NCBI GenBank assembly: GCA_002450095.1 | Contig: DJYK01000036.1 | Span: 47,867-111,866 of the forward strand | Length of the DNA: 64,000 nucleotides | Source: Mageeibacillus sp. UBA6980 | GTDB taxonomy: Bacteria; Bacillota; Clostridia; Saccharofermentanales; Saccharofermentanaceae | Direction: 5' to 3' | Shown: positions 1 to 7,471 of the stretch, in pieces | How the letters are laid out: every line of letters starts with the position of its first letter | Numbering within the stretch: position 1 is the stretch's first letter | Made by a program: the position numbers and the translations under genes | Notes under the pieces: model-generated | Told to the model about the DNA's origin: nothing | Database searches by the model: none | What the model saw: only the letters and a program-made list of their open reading frames with translations

Positions 1-1
1 G

Positions 2-1207
2 ATGTTATCTGACGAGAATCTGAGATTCAACATCTCTTTTGAAGGTGAGGCTTCGATCACTGTCTATAACGTATATGTCGGACTTGACCGTAATGACATT
101 AATTCTGTTCAGGACGGGTTCAGGGAATCCGTGACGGGAAGCGCTCCTTCGGTTCTGAGGTTTGCATCAAATGTTCAGGGCAGTTCCGGTTTTTGCAATG
201 AGACTTTCTACGGCATAAGTGCTTTTTCTCTTGAACGACAGATGCTGCTGTGCAAGGAGTCCGGTGCGGATCCTTGGATCGTTATGGGGTCTTCTGTCTC
301 TCAGGAGGATGTAGATGCATTCTTAGGGTATCTATGCGGTTCGGTCTCTAATCCCTATGGCATGATAAGGATTAATAACGGTACGGCTCTTCCGTGGAGC
401 AGGCAGTTCGATGTCATATACATCGAAGTGAACGATACTGACGGCACCTTTGTAAGCGATGCACAGAGAGGGACCTATGTTTCCTATGTGATCAGCCTGT
501 TCGGAAAGTCGGAGTTCTACCTCGAGATAAAGGATAAGATCGTGTTTATAGACGGCATGGATTACGACGGCGGAGTTATGCTCTCCGATGCCGACAGACA
601 TGCTTCGGGAATGACGATCTCGCCGATAGCGGAAGAGGATGCGTCTCTCTCATTTATAGATACTGCATCTGCCGCGATAGATACGGCAATCTACGAATCA
701 CCGAGGACTACCGGAAATATATCGGGCGGAGAGTTTATTTCCTCTTTGTCTATCTCCGAAGAACTTGCCTCAGGTTATAATGCCGCAGAAGTGGTATCTT
801 CGGTGCTCAGAGCGCAGGAGACATTTGCCGACCTTATCATGTTCGATTCCGACCTTGACGTCGGCAACATAATATCGACACTAAGGCCGATGGCAAATTC
901 CGGATTGATATATTATGAGGTTATCGACCCGTTGGATACCAATTCTTCTCTTACGGCAGAGTTGTTTGAAACATCATGTGAGACCATGCTCTTTGACGGA
1001 ACGGATGATATCTATATCGTTGTTGCAAATCATTCGGATTCTCTGCAGCAGTTTACGGTCATAAGCGATGCTTACGATATGTCAACGGGCTCTTACAGAA
1101 GATACTCTGATACCGGAGATCTGCTTATAGAAAGGGATCTCAACCGCTTAAGTCTCAGACAGGTCTTGCAGCCCGGTGAGTACCTTGTGATCGAGATCCC
1201 GAAGTAA
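2..1207 (+). CDS. Glycoside-hydrolase-like extracellular protein, 3' part (5' end outside window)
   Basis: This reading frame is open from the window edge, so the visible 401 residues are probably only the C-terminal part of a longer protein; the ATG at base 2 should not be taken as the start. The stretch around residues 85-160 (GADPWIVMGSS, then a helix, then NNGTALPWSRQFDVIYIEVND) has the rhythm of a TIM-barrel glycosidase of the arabinofuranosidase/clan GH-A type, where a W-x-x-x-x-x-x-EIGNE segment carries the acid/base Glu. Here the position reads YIEVND. The last 100 residues look like a beta-sandwich ending LQPGEYLVIEIPK, as in many such enzymes. The gene converges on copA with only three bases between the stops and no obvious terminator. 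Substrate and even enzymatic activity are unproven. Confidence 0.5.
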   Translation: MLSDENLRFNISFEGEASITVYNVYVGLDRNDINSVQDGFRESVTGSAPSVLRFASNVQGSSGFCNETFYGISAFSLERQMLLCKESGADPWIVMGSSVSQEDVDAFLGYLCGSVSNPYGMIRINNGTALPWSRQFDVIYIEVNDTDGTFVSDAQRGTYVSYVISLFGKSEFYLEIKDKIVFIDGMDYDGGVMLSDADRHASGMTISPIAEEDASLSFIDTASAAIDTAIYESPRTTGNISGGEFISSLSISEELASGYNAAEVVSSVLRAQETFADLIMFDSDLDVGNIISTLRPMANSGLIYYEVIDPLDTNSSLTAELFETSCETMLFDGTDDIYIVVANHSDSLQQFTVISDAYDMSTGSYRRYSDTGDLLIERDLNRLSLRQVLQPGEYLVIEIPK

Positions 1208-1210
1208 GCG

Positions 1211-3685
1211 TTAAACTATACCTGTTACTTTGTAGTCTTTCTCTGTTATAGCTTTTGTAAGCATCTCGTCGGTGACGTCTCCGTCAAGCTCGACTACTGC
1301 AGTTCCTTTCTCGTGTGAGACTTCCGCGGTAACGACTCCGGGGATATCCATGAGAGCATTCCTTACCGTCTTCTCGCAATGCATGCACATCATGCCTTCG
1401 ATGCTGATAGTCTTTGTTGTTGCCATAGTAGTATTTCCTCCTGATATTTCCTGCGGCAGATCCGCGGGTTTTCCTTTTTTACGATCCCTTGCGGGCGACA
1501 TAGGATCAAACAGATTGATCCTCAGTGCGTTCATGCATACTGTGAAGCTCGAGATGCTCATTGCCGCCGCTCCGAATATCGGACTCATGTTTATCCCTAA
1601 TCCCGACAGCGCTCCTGCTGCGACAGGGATCAGAAGTATATTATAAATGAAAGCCCAGAACAGATTCTCATGTATTATGGTTACCGTTCTTCGCGACAGC
1701 CTTATTGCCGCCGGGATGTCCGTCAGACGGGATTTGACGACGACCACATCTGCCGCATCGATCGCAACGTCCGTACCTGCACCGATGGCGATGCCCGTAT
1801 CGGCGCTTGTAAGTGCAGGAGCATCGTTTATACCGTCTCCTGCCATTGCCGTACTCCCGTATTTTTTAAGTTCTCTGACGACCTTTTCTTTACCGTCCGG
1901 AAGTACTCCCGCTATGAACCTGTCAATACCGGCTTTATCCGCTATGCTTCTTGCCGTCAATCTGTTGTCTCCGGTGATCATAACCGTCCTGATTCCCATG
2001 TTATCAAGTTCTTCTATTGCGGTCCGGGCTTCGGGTTTGATCGTATCCGCTACATAGACCATACCGAGTAACTTATCATCTTCCGAGAAGAACAGACCGG
2101 TCTTGCCCTCGGAAGAAAGCTTTATATCATCCTTCAGCACATCTTCGGGGATAATCGCTTTCGTCTTAATGAATGAAAGGGATCCGCCGTATATCCTTTT
2201 GCCTTCGATGATTTCAGTAAGACCTTTCCCGGGCAATGCTTCAAATCCTTCGCAAAGAGGGACACGGATCCCTTTTGAAGATGCATAGGAAGTGACGGCT
2301 TTAGCGAGCGGATGCTCTGATAGTGACTCGAGGCCGCAGACGATCTCAAGGAAGGAATCTTCATCGCTGACAGCGGGGAAGATGTCTGTAACAGACGGTT
2401 CACCCGAAGTTATGGTTCCCGTCTTATCGAGAGCGACTATCCGGGTCCTTCCTGTCTGTTCGAGAGAAGCGGCAGTCTTAAACAGGAGTCCGTTACGTGC
2501 GCCGACACCGTTACCTGCCATTATAGCAACGGGTGTTGCAAGTCCAAGGGCGCAAGGACAGCTTACAACAAGAACGGCGATGCCGTGCGTCAGGGAAGTG
2601 CTGAACGGTTCTCCTATAAGGATCCAGATAACGGTAACCACCAGAGCAATGCATAAGACTGCGGGAACAAAGATCCCGGATATCTTATCTGCAGTGCGTG
2701 CAATGGGTGCTTTGGTCGCGGAAGAATCGCTTACCATCTTGATTATCTGAGACAGGGTAGTGTCTTCACCGACCCTTGTTGCCCGACACTTGAGAAAACC
2801 CGACTGGTTTACCGTTGCCGCCGATACCTTATCTCCCTCGTTCTTGTCGACGGGTATGGATTCGCCCGTAAGTGCGGATTCATTGACTGCACTTGTGCCT
2901 TCTACGACGATTCCGTCAACGGGGATCTTATCTCCCGGTCTTACGGTAAAGATGTCTCCAACAATAACGTCTTCGACAGGTACTGTCACTTCGTTTCCGT
3001 CTCGTATTACAGAGGCAGTCGGAGGTGCAAGCTCCATCAGGCTCTTAAGAGCGTTCGTCGTCTTGCCCTTTGATACGGATTCAAGAAGCTTTCCTATCGT
3101 AATCAGAGTAACGATCATGGCCGCGGATTCAAAATAGAGATCCTCCGTTCTTCCTGTCACGCTCATCTTGACGAGCATTATAAAGCTGTAGATGAATGAG
3201 ACTCCCGATCCCATTGCAACAAGCGTGTCCATATTCGGAGCAAGGTGAACGGCTGCCTTTGTCCCGCTTATAAAGAACTTCTGGTTAATGACCATTACTA
3301 TCCCGGATAGAAGCATCTCTATTATGCCGTGTGCCATCATGTTGTGTTTGATTGCCTCCGGAGCAGGGAAGTCCCACATCATAACACCCATGGAAAAATA
3401 CATGAGCATTAGAAGAAAAATAACCGAGACTATAAGCCTCTTCTTAAGGAGGGGTGTTTCCTTGTTCTCGAGGGAATCTTTCCTTTCTCCTGCAAGAGAG
3501 GCTCCGTAGCCCGCGCTCTCGACAGCCTTGATTATCGAAGTCGACGAGGCGGTGCCTTCTACGGTCATTGAATTTGTCAGAAGCGATACCGAGCAGGAGG
3601 TGACACCCTCTACTTTGTTGACAGCCTTTTCGACATGAGCCTGGCAGGCAGCGCAGCTCATTCCCGTTACATTATACTTTTCCAT
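1211..3685 (-). CDS. copA: Copper-exporting P1B-type ATPase with N- and C-terminal HMA domains
   Basis: An 824-residue integral-membrane pump that exports Cu(I) from the cytoplasm at the cost of ATP. An N-terminal heavy-metal-associated domain has GMSCAAC with Cys11 and Cys14. Eight membrane helices follow; the sixth holds the ion-binding CPC motif (SCPCALGLATP, Cys376 and Cys378). The phosphorylated Asp is D420 in DKTGTIT, and the hinge motif GDGINDAP is present. A second HMA domain (GMMCMHC, Cys767 and Cys770) sits at the very C-terminus after a charged linker. This arrangement looks like a fusion of the chaperone CopZ to the pump. csoR lies one base upstream on the same strand, so the two are co-transcribed from the copper-controlled promoter ahead of csoR. 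Confidence 0.96.
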   Translation of the reverse strand: MEKYNVTGMSCAACQAHVEKAVNKVEGVTSCSVSLLTNSMTVEGTASSTSIIKAVESAGYGASLAGERKDSLENKETPLLKKRLIVSVIFLLMLMYFSMGVMMWDFPAPEAIKHNMMAHGIIEMLLSGIVMVINQKFFISGTKAAVHLAPNMDTLVAMGSGVSFIYSFIMLVKMSVTGRTEDLYFESAAMIVTLITIGKLLESVSKGKTTNALKSLMELAPPTASVIRDGNEVTVPVEDVIVGDIFTVRPGDKIPVDGIVVEGTSAVNESALTGESIPVDKNEGDKVSAATVNQSGFLKCRATRVGEDTTLSQIIKMVSDSSATKAPIARTADKISGIFVPAVLCIALVVTVIWILIGEPFSTSLTHGIAVLVVSCPCALGLATPVAIMAGNGVGARNGLLFKTAASLEQTGRTRIVALDKTGTITSGEPSVTDIFPAVSDEDSFLEIVCGLESLSEHPLAKAVTSYASSKGIRVPLCEGFEALPGKGLTEIIEGKRIYGGSLSFIKTKAIIPEDVLKDDIKLSSEGKTGLFFSEDDKLLGMVYVADTIKPEARTAIEELDNMGIRTVMITGDNRLTARSIADKAGIDRFIAGVLPDGKEKVVRELKKYGSTAMAGDGINDAPALTSADTGIAIGAGTDVAIDAADVVVVKSRLTDIPAAIRLSRRTVTIIHENLFWAFIYNILLIPVAAGALSGLGINMSPIFGAAAMSISSFTVCMNALRINLFDPMSPARDRKKGKPADLPQEISGGNTTMATTKTISIEGMMCMHCEKTVRNALMDIPGVVTAEVSHEKGTAVVELDGDVTDEMLTKAITEKDYKVTGIV

Positions 3686-3686
3686 A

Positions 3687-3980
3687 TTACTTCATCATCT
3701 TCTGCAGTAGCTCGACAAGCTCGTCAATCTTCTCGTCAGAACCGTTCTGAACATCATCCTTGACACAAGACTTTATGTGGCTTGCGAGGAGAACCTTCGA
3801 GAAACTGTTAAGGGAACATCTCGCGGCGTTGACCTGTGTGAGGATGTCGACGCAGTAGGCGCCGTCCTCGACCATCTTGTGTATGCCTCTTATCTGGCCT
3901 TCGATCCTGTTGAGCCTTGTTGTAAGGTCCTTGATCTCGGCCTCGCTTCTGTCTTTGTGTTCGCATTTAGGACAGGACAT
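3687..3980 (-). CDS. csoR: Copper-sensing transcriptional repressor CsoR
   Basis: A 97-residue all-helical repressor of the CsoR/RcnR (DUF156) family. The Cu(I) ligand triad Cys-His-Cys of CsoR is intact: Cys43 in AYCVDIL, then His68 and Cys72 in SHIKSC. It also has an N-terminal CPKC pair (Cys3, Cys6) outside the standard site, which could bind metal. Copper binding in this family releases DNA and switches on the operon. It is the first gene of csoR-copA; two palindromes with the CsoR-type core (TACC...GGTA) lie just upstream, supporting autoregulation. RNA-binding or nickel-type relatives (RcnR) are unlikely given the ligands. Confidence 0.95.
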   Translation of the reverse strand: MSCPKCEHKDRSEAEIKDLTTRLNRIEGQIRGIHKMVEDGAYCVDILTQVNAARCSLNSFSKVLLASHIKSCVKDDVQNGSDEKIDELVELLQKMMK

Positions 3981-3993
3981 AAGTTACCTCCTT

Positions 3994-4048
3994 ATACCCC
4001 TATAGGGTATCCTTTTATGATCGTATACCTTAGGGGGGTATATGTCAA
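3994..4048 (-). promoter_or_regulatory. csoR-copA promoter with two CsoR operators
   Basis: Read on the minus strand, TTGACA at 4048-4043, a 17-bp spacer and TACGAT at 4025-4020 make a good sigma-A promoter. The spacer holds a TATACC...GGTATA palindrome (4024-4042) with a G-tract, and a second palindrome ATACCCCTATAGGGTAT (3994-4010) lies between the likely transcription start and the ribosome site of csoR. Both match the GC-tract-in-AT-palindrome form of known CsoR operators. Occupation of the first would block polymerase directly. Confidence 0.88.
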
Positions 4049-4065
4049 CGTTGGTTAATCTTAAA

Positions 4066-4251
4066 CAGAGTGTAGAGGTCTCTATTTAACACTCTTCACT
4101 CTGCGATGCACTCTGTCTTGGCGAAAACAGAGTGTAGAGGTCTCTATTTAACACTCTTCACTCTGTTTTGCACTCTGTATTAGGTAAAACAGAGTGTAAA
4201 GGTCACTTTTTTACCTTTACACTCTGCGGAAAACTCTCTGAAATCTCGACG
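4066..4251. repeat. Three tandem 62-bp hairpin repeats
   Basis: Three units begin with CAGAGTGTA at 4066, 4128 and 4190, exactly 62 bp apart. Units 1 and 2 share their first 38 bases; the rest differs except for a second CACTCTG at offset 43. Unit 3 has diverged, yet forms a perfect 14-bp inverted repeat (4190-4203 with 4213-4226, 9-nt loop). In units 1 and 2 CAGAGTG at the start pairs with CACTCTG at offset 31, with an inner TAGAGGTCTCTA palindrome. The array fills the gap between the csoR promoter and the next gene. It is not CRISPR-like, because the units abut and there are no unique spacers. Possible roles are an operator array, an origin- or partition-like site, or a terminator cluster; none can be shown. 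Confidence 0.9.
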
Positions 4252-4334
4252 GCATTAACGGAAAAGTCCCAACTTTACGTAAACGCTTGAAATGAGCGGT
4301 GCCGCAGTTTATCATGTCATCAGGGATAGAAAAT

Positions 4335-5141
4335 ATGATAATCAGTTTTAATGACGCTTATAAGATCGCCAGAGTTCTTCGCATCGAGAAAGAGCTTCAG
4401 GGAATTCCGAATATGCGCAAGGGCACCTGTAACTCCAAGCCCGTGGTAAGAGAATACGGGCCGGGCGGGAAGACGCTTAAGATCCATTATTTGACCCGGC
4501 AGGTGAACGCCGAGTATTTAAGGCTTGCTGAGCGCAGGATGTTCTTAACGGCGGAGAGGAAGCGGATCCTTTCTTCTCTTGACGATGTTCCTTCAAAGTA
4601 TTGCGTGCAGATCAGCGCGGGATACAGGCTGAATCGAAGTGAGTGGGAGAAGATGAAGTCTCAGAGTAATCCCAAGGAGATAAAGGGTGACCTGTGGTTC
4701 GAGAATCTTCATATGAGATCGAGATTTGAGGTGAATACTGCTATGGCGTTAAGAGGGCTCGGGCTCGAGTTCAAGTATGAACCTCAGATCAGGATTGGGA
4801 ATAAGATAAAGTACCCGGATTTTGTAGTTTACCTTCCTGAGTTTGAAGTGTGCTTTATCATAGAGTGTATGGGAAGAGTAGGAGATGAGCAGTACGATGC
4901 CGATGCCGAGAATAAACTTAAACTCTATATGGATGGCGGCTTTATTCCGTTCAGAGATTTTCTGATACTCGGAGGAACAAACGACTTCATTCCTGTCAGG
5001 GACTGGGTGATAAATACGATAGTATCCGTAGTAAACTCGATCGCTTCCGAATGCGTGTTTCCGCTGGGGCAAAGCGTAAAAGTGAGTCCTTCTTTATTGC
5101 CGCCTGATATAGAAGCGGCGATCGCGAGAATGGGGAATTGA
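4335..5141 (+). CDS. Hypothetical protein with PD-(D/E)XK nuclease-like C-terminal region
   Basis: About 268 residues. I prefer the ATG at 4335 because AGGGA lies eight bases upstream; a GTG at 4299 and ATG at 4314 are in frame but have no ribosome site. The N-terminal half is charged and helical. The C-terminal half reads FEVNTAMALRGLGLEF, then YPDFVVYLP and FIIECMG: an acidic residue in a helix, a PD pair at a strand end, and E-x-Cys/x after a second strand. This is the layout of the restriction-endonuclease fold (DUF559/VSR-like relatives), though the usual final Lys is replaced in ECMG, so activity is uncertain. It is a single gene facing away from csoR, just after the 62-bp hairpin repeats. 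No partner methylase is present. Confidence 0.6.
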   Translation: MIISFNDAYKIARVLRIEKELQGIPNMRKGTCNSKPVVREYGPGGKTLKIHYLTRQVNAEYLRLAERRMFLTAERKRILSSLDDVPSKYCVQISAGYRLNRSEWEKMKSQSNPKEIKGDLWFENLHMRSRFEVNTAMALRGLGLEFKYEPQIRIGNKIKYPDFVVYLPEFEVCFIIECMGRVGDEQYDADAENKLKLYMDGGFIPFRDFLILGGTNDFIPVRDWVINTIVSVVNSIASECVFPLGQSVKVSPSLLPPDIEAAIARMGN

Positions 5142-5144
5142 TAT

Positions 5145-5174
5145 AAAAAACGGTCAGACCATTAAGTCTGACCG
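5145..5174 (-). terminator. Rho-independent terminator of tRNA-Val
   Basis: On the minus strand a perfect 9-bp stem (CGGTCAGAC at 5151-5159 paired with 5166-5174, six-base loop) is followed by six T residues. It lies six bases past the encoded CCA end of tRNA-Val. Confidence 0.88.
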
Positions 5175-5179
5175 CCCTA

Positions 5180-5256
5180 TGGTGGATGCTACAGGACTCG
5201 AACCTGTGACCCCCTGCACGTCAAGCAGGTACTCTAGCCAGCTGAGCTAAGCATCC
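5180..5256 (-). tRNA. tRNA-Val (anticodon GAC), CCA encoded
   Basis: The minus strand folds into a complete 77-nt cloverleaf: acceptor GGATGCT/AGCATCC, D arm GCTC-AGCTGGCTA-GAGT, anticodon stem CCTGC/GCAGG with loop TTGACGT (anticodon GAC), and T arm ACAGG-TTCGAGT-CCTGT. The discriminator A is followed by an encoded CCA at 5182-5180. The 5' end overlaps the last ten bases of the adjoining coding sequence. It has its own promoter and terminator. Confidence 0.96.
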
Positions 5257-6071
5257 TCAACCCGAGAATAATACCATTTATCTGCTGCTTTGTCTATATT
5301 TATGTCGGAATACTCAATCTCTCCCGAGAACATGCGGGCTGCTTCGTGAATATCGGTTCCCGTGAGTACAAGGTCTGCAAGAAGGTATGTCGATTCGACT
5401 GCAAATCCCGTTTCTTCGGGGTATCTGTAGAGCAGATAAGCGGTGAAATTAGAAAAACGTCTTCTGTTTGAATCTATGACCGCTTTCTCTTCGCTGATCG
5501 AAGGAGATGCTTTTTCTATCCTGTCGATCAGTTCCGTCCACGCTAGATCCATTACTTCGAGTGTTTTGATGAATCTTGCCCTTGTTATGGCGTCGGAGGT
5601 GTAAGGCTTTAGCTTCGAGAGTGCATCCGATAAGGGAACGTTTATGTCGAATACTGTTTTGATCTCATCTGATAACGGCCTTTCCGGGCACAGAGAAAAG
5701 TCTTGTTCTCTGTCAAGGATCAAGCGGCACGCTTCTTCGCATACGAGACCTAAGCCCGTTTCCTCGTGGTCTTCGAATTCGTTGTAGAACCTCGGATGTT
5801 CACGGCATATGTCGCATATAAAATCCTCTCCGTGTTTAAGGATCATGTCGCAAAGTCCGTCAGGAAGAAGGAAAGGGCAGCGTTCATTGTTATCGAGGAC
5901 TATCGAATTGCCTTTTATATGAGATGCGATATCAGGGTGTTCTGAAAATCTTTGAAGGGAAGACTCATCGACATCGATCTCCCAGCCTGCACAGCAAGTG
6001 TGTTTGCAGGCCGAAGCGATGCATTTGAATTCTTTATAGTAGTCAGGACAGTACGTTATCATAGGCTTCAT
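5247..6071 (-). CDS. FliB-like flagellin lysine N-methylase family protein (cysteine-cluster)
   Basis: A 274-residue protein with the cysteine-rich N-terminus of the FliB/YkgJ family: CIASACKHTCC near residues 13-23, CPFL...GLC near 66-75, and CDICREHPRF, then a Cys in VCEEACR. In FliB proteins these cysteines hold an Fe-S cluster used to methylate flagellin lysines. The rest is helical. It is shorter than classical FliB (about 380-400 residues), so a different substrate is possible, and no flagellar gene is visible here. Its start overlaps the end of the nnrE-like gene by 29 bases, implying coupled translation. Its last ten bases are also the 5' end of tRNA-Val. Confidence 0.72.
   Translation of the reverse strand: MKPMITYCPDYYKEFKCIASACKHTCCAGWEIDVDESSLQRFSEHPDIASHIKGNSIVLDNNERCPFLLPDGLCDMILKHGEDFICDICREHPRFYNEFEDHEETGLGLVCEEACRLILDREQDFSLCPERPLSDEIKTVFDINVPLSDALSKLKPYTSDAITRARFIKTLEVMDLAWTELIDRIEKASPSISEEKAVIDSNRRRFSNFTAYLLYRYPEETGFAVESTYLLADLVLTGTDIHEAARMFSGEIEYSDINIDKAADKWYYSRVEDA
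5268..5296 (-). promoter_or_regulatory. Promoter of tRNA-Val inside the upstream gene
   Basis: On the minus strand TAGACA (5296-5291), a 17-bp spacer and TATTAT (5273-5268) place a transcription start a few bases before the tRNA 5' end at 5256. The whole promoter lies within the last 17 codons of the FliB-like gene. Confidence 0.75.
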
Positions 6072-6708
6072 CGGGTATGCCGATATCTTCTGTCAGTATT
6101 CTGCCGGAATACTCTTTGCCGTCGTTGTTGATAAGACCTGTCTTTATGCGTCCGAAGGTGATCGTTGTATCGGCATGGATCCCAGCCCCCAGAAGTTCGC
6201 CGGTATCTGAATTGATGCCTGACGGCACATCGACGGCAATAACGTGTTCGAAGTGCTTCTTGTCGAGAGCATTAAGAAGTTCTGCTTTATCGTCTCTTAA
6301 TCGCGTTTGAAGACCGATCCCGAATACGGCATCGATCAATACACCTGTAGACGGAAGTTCATCTGATGACGTGATCAAATGAAGTGCACCGCCTGTCTTT
6401 TTATATGCGGAAAGCTGATGAGAAAATTCAGGGGTCGCATGATCGATGTTGCTGGTAATGTAAACCTCGATACTGCCCTTGAACTGTTCATTGTTAAGAA
6501 GGATCTTCGCGATACATACGCCGTCCGCTCCGTTGTTGCCGGTTCCGCTTATGACGTTGATGCAAGATCCGGAGAAGTTCTTCAATATATAATCTGCCAC
6601 TTTGGAAGAGGCATTCTCCATAAGTTCCAAAGAGGGGATGCCGAGTGTCTCTATCGCATAGATATCGGCTTTCTTGGCCAGGGTTCCTGTTATAGCGTTA
6701 TCTTTCAT
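6043..6708 (-). CDS. nnrE: NAD(P)H-hydrate epimerase (YjeF N-terminal domain only)
   Basis: A 221-residue protein of the YjeF_N family, which epimerises the damaged cofactors R-NAD(P)HX so that the dehydratase can repair them. The glycine-rich GTGNNGADG near residues 56-64 is the family's binding loop, IDAVFGIG near 128-135 is the second motif, and AVDVPSGINSDTGE near 157-170 the third. Unlike many bacterial homologues it is not fused to the ADP/ATP-dependent dehydratase domain, and no separate dehydratase gene is in this window. It sits between a TetR gene (4-bp ATGA overlap) and the FliB-like gene (29-bp overlap), forming a tight three-gene operon. Confidence 0.92.
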   Translation of the reverse strand: MKDNAITGTLAKKADIYAIETLGIPSLELMENASSKVADYILKNFSGSCINVISGTGNNGADGVCIAKILLNNEQFKGSIEVYITSNIDHATPEFSHQLSAYKKTGGALHLITSSDELPSTGVLIDAVFGIGLQTRLRDDKAELLNALDKKHFEHVIAVDVPSGINSDTGELLGAGIHADTTITFGRIKTGLINNDGKEYSGRILTEDIGIPDEAYDNVLS

Positions 6709-7316
6709 AGTGCAAAGGCTTCGCAGAGCTTACGTATCGATTCGAACATATACGGTTTATATGTATCGAGATCGCAAGGCTTGCTATAGAGGATTATGGA
6801 ATGAACAGTGGCGCTTATGAACTCGGTGATAGTGTATATCATCAGGGATTCGTCCTTCCATCTCGCGCCGTTGGCATGAAGGATCTTCTCATATTCTTCG
6901 TGTACGTTTACGGCAGTGATGAAAGTATCGTCCGTTACCGCTCTGTGGTAGAACCCGAATGTAAGATTTCTGTTTAAGAACTTAACAAGCTTAGGGTCTT
7001 TTGAAAGGTCGGTCACAATGGAATCGGCCAGTGTGATTATCATGTCCACCGTGGTCATATCCGGTTCATTGGATCTTTTGAATTCGAGAGTGTTGACAGC
7101 ATCAAGGAGGATCCTTTCGGATTTGCGTGCTATGAGGTGATCGATGATGTCCTGCTTGTCCTTAAAGTAGAAGTAGAACGTTCCTTTGGCGACGCCTGCA
7201 CTTTCCACTATGTCTGATATCGATGTGTCGGATATGCCCTTGGTAGTAAAAAGATCATAAGATCTTTGAAGAAGTGAGTTGCGTTTGGCCCGTTTATTAT
7301 CTTCGGCTTTACCCAT
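6705..7316 (-). CDS. TetR-family transcriptional repressor
   Basis: 203 residues. The N-terminal helix-turn-helix is typical (DTSISDIVESAGVAKGTFYF near residues 32-51), followed by a helical ligand-binding domain of unremarkable sequence. AGGAG lies eleven bases before the ATG. The gene is divergent from the MMPL exporter, with three 15-bp palindromes in the gap, one over the -35 of each promoter. This strongly suggests that it represses both itself and the exporter until a ligand (perhaps a lipid or drug) binds. It is the first gene of the operon with nnrE and the FliB-like gene. Confidence 0.93.
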   Translation of the reverse strand: MGKAEDNKRAKRNSLLQRSYDLFTTKGISDTSISDIVESAGVAKGTFYFYFKDKQDIIDHLIARKSERILLDAVNTLEFKRSNEPDMTTVDMIITLADSIVTDLSKDPKLVKFLNRNLTFGFYHRAVTDDTFITAVNVHEEYEKILHANGARWKDESLMIYTITEFISATVHSIILYSKPCDLDTYKPYMFESIRKLCEAFAL

Positions 7317-7346
7317 TAGGTCAGGCTCCTTTTGTCTTTTTTGGTG

Positions 7347-7449
7347 AGTTTACACAAATATTGACTATCGGTCAAGAATTTTGCCTCAAATTATTGACCA
7401 ATGGTCAAAAAGCGGTATAATCAATATATAAAAAATGACCGACGGTCAA
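7347..7449. promoter_or_regulatory. Divergent tetR / MMPL promoters with three TetR operators
   Basis: Three related 15-bp palindromes are present: TTGACTATCGGTCAA (7361-7375), TTGACCAATGGTCAA (7394-7408) and ATGACCGACGGTCAA (7435-7449), consensus TTGACC-N3-GGTCAA. The rightward promoter has TTGACC (7394-7399), a 16-bp spacer and TATAAT (7416-7421). The leftward promoter has TTGACC (7375-7370), a 17-bp spacer and TAAACT (7352-7347). Operators 1 and 2 therefore form the -35 elements themselves, and operator 3 lies in the 5' leader of the exporter gene. Confidence 0.9.
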
Positions 7450-7471
7450 AAACAAGAGAGGTGAAAGATCA

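Noticed and set aside
1272..3509. Several open frames on the plus strand across copA
   Set aside because: They are antisense shadows of a clear P-type ATPase gene and show no family motifs or ribosome sites.
4066..4251. CRISPR array
   Set aside because: Only three units, they abut without unique spacers of constant length, each folds on itself, and no cas gene is present.
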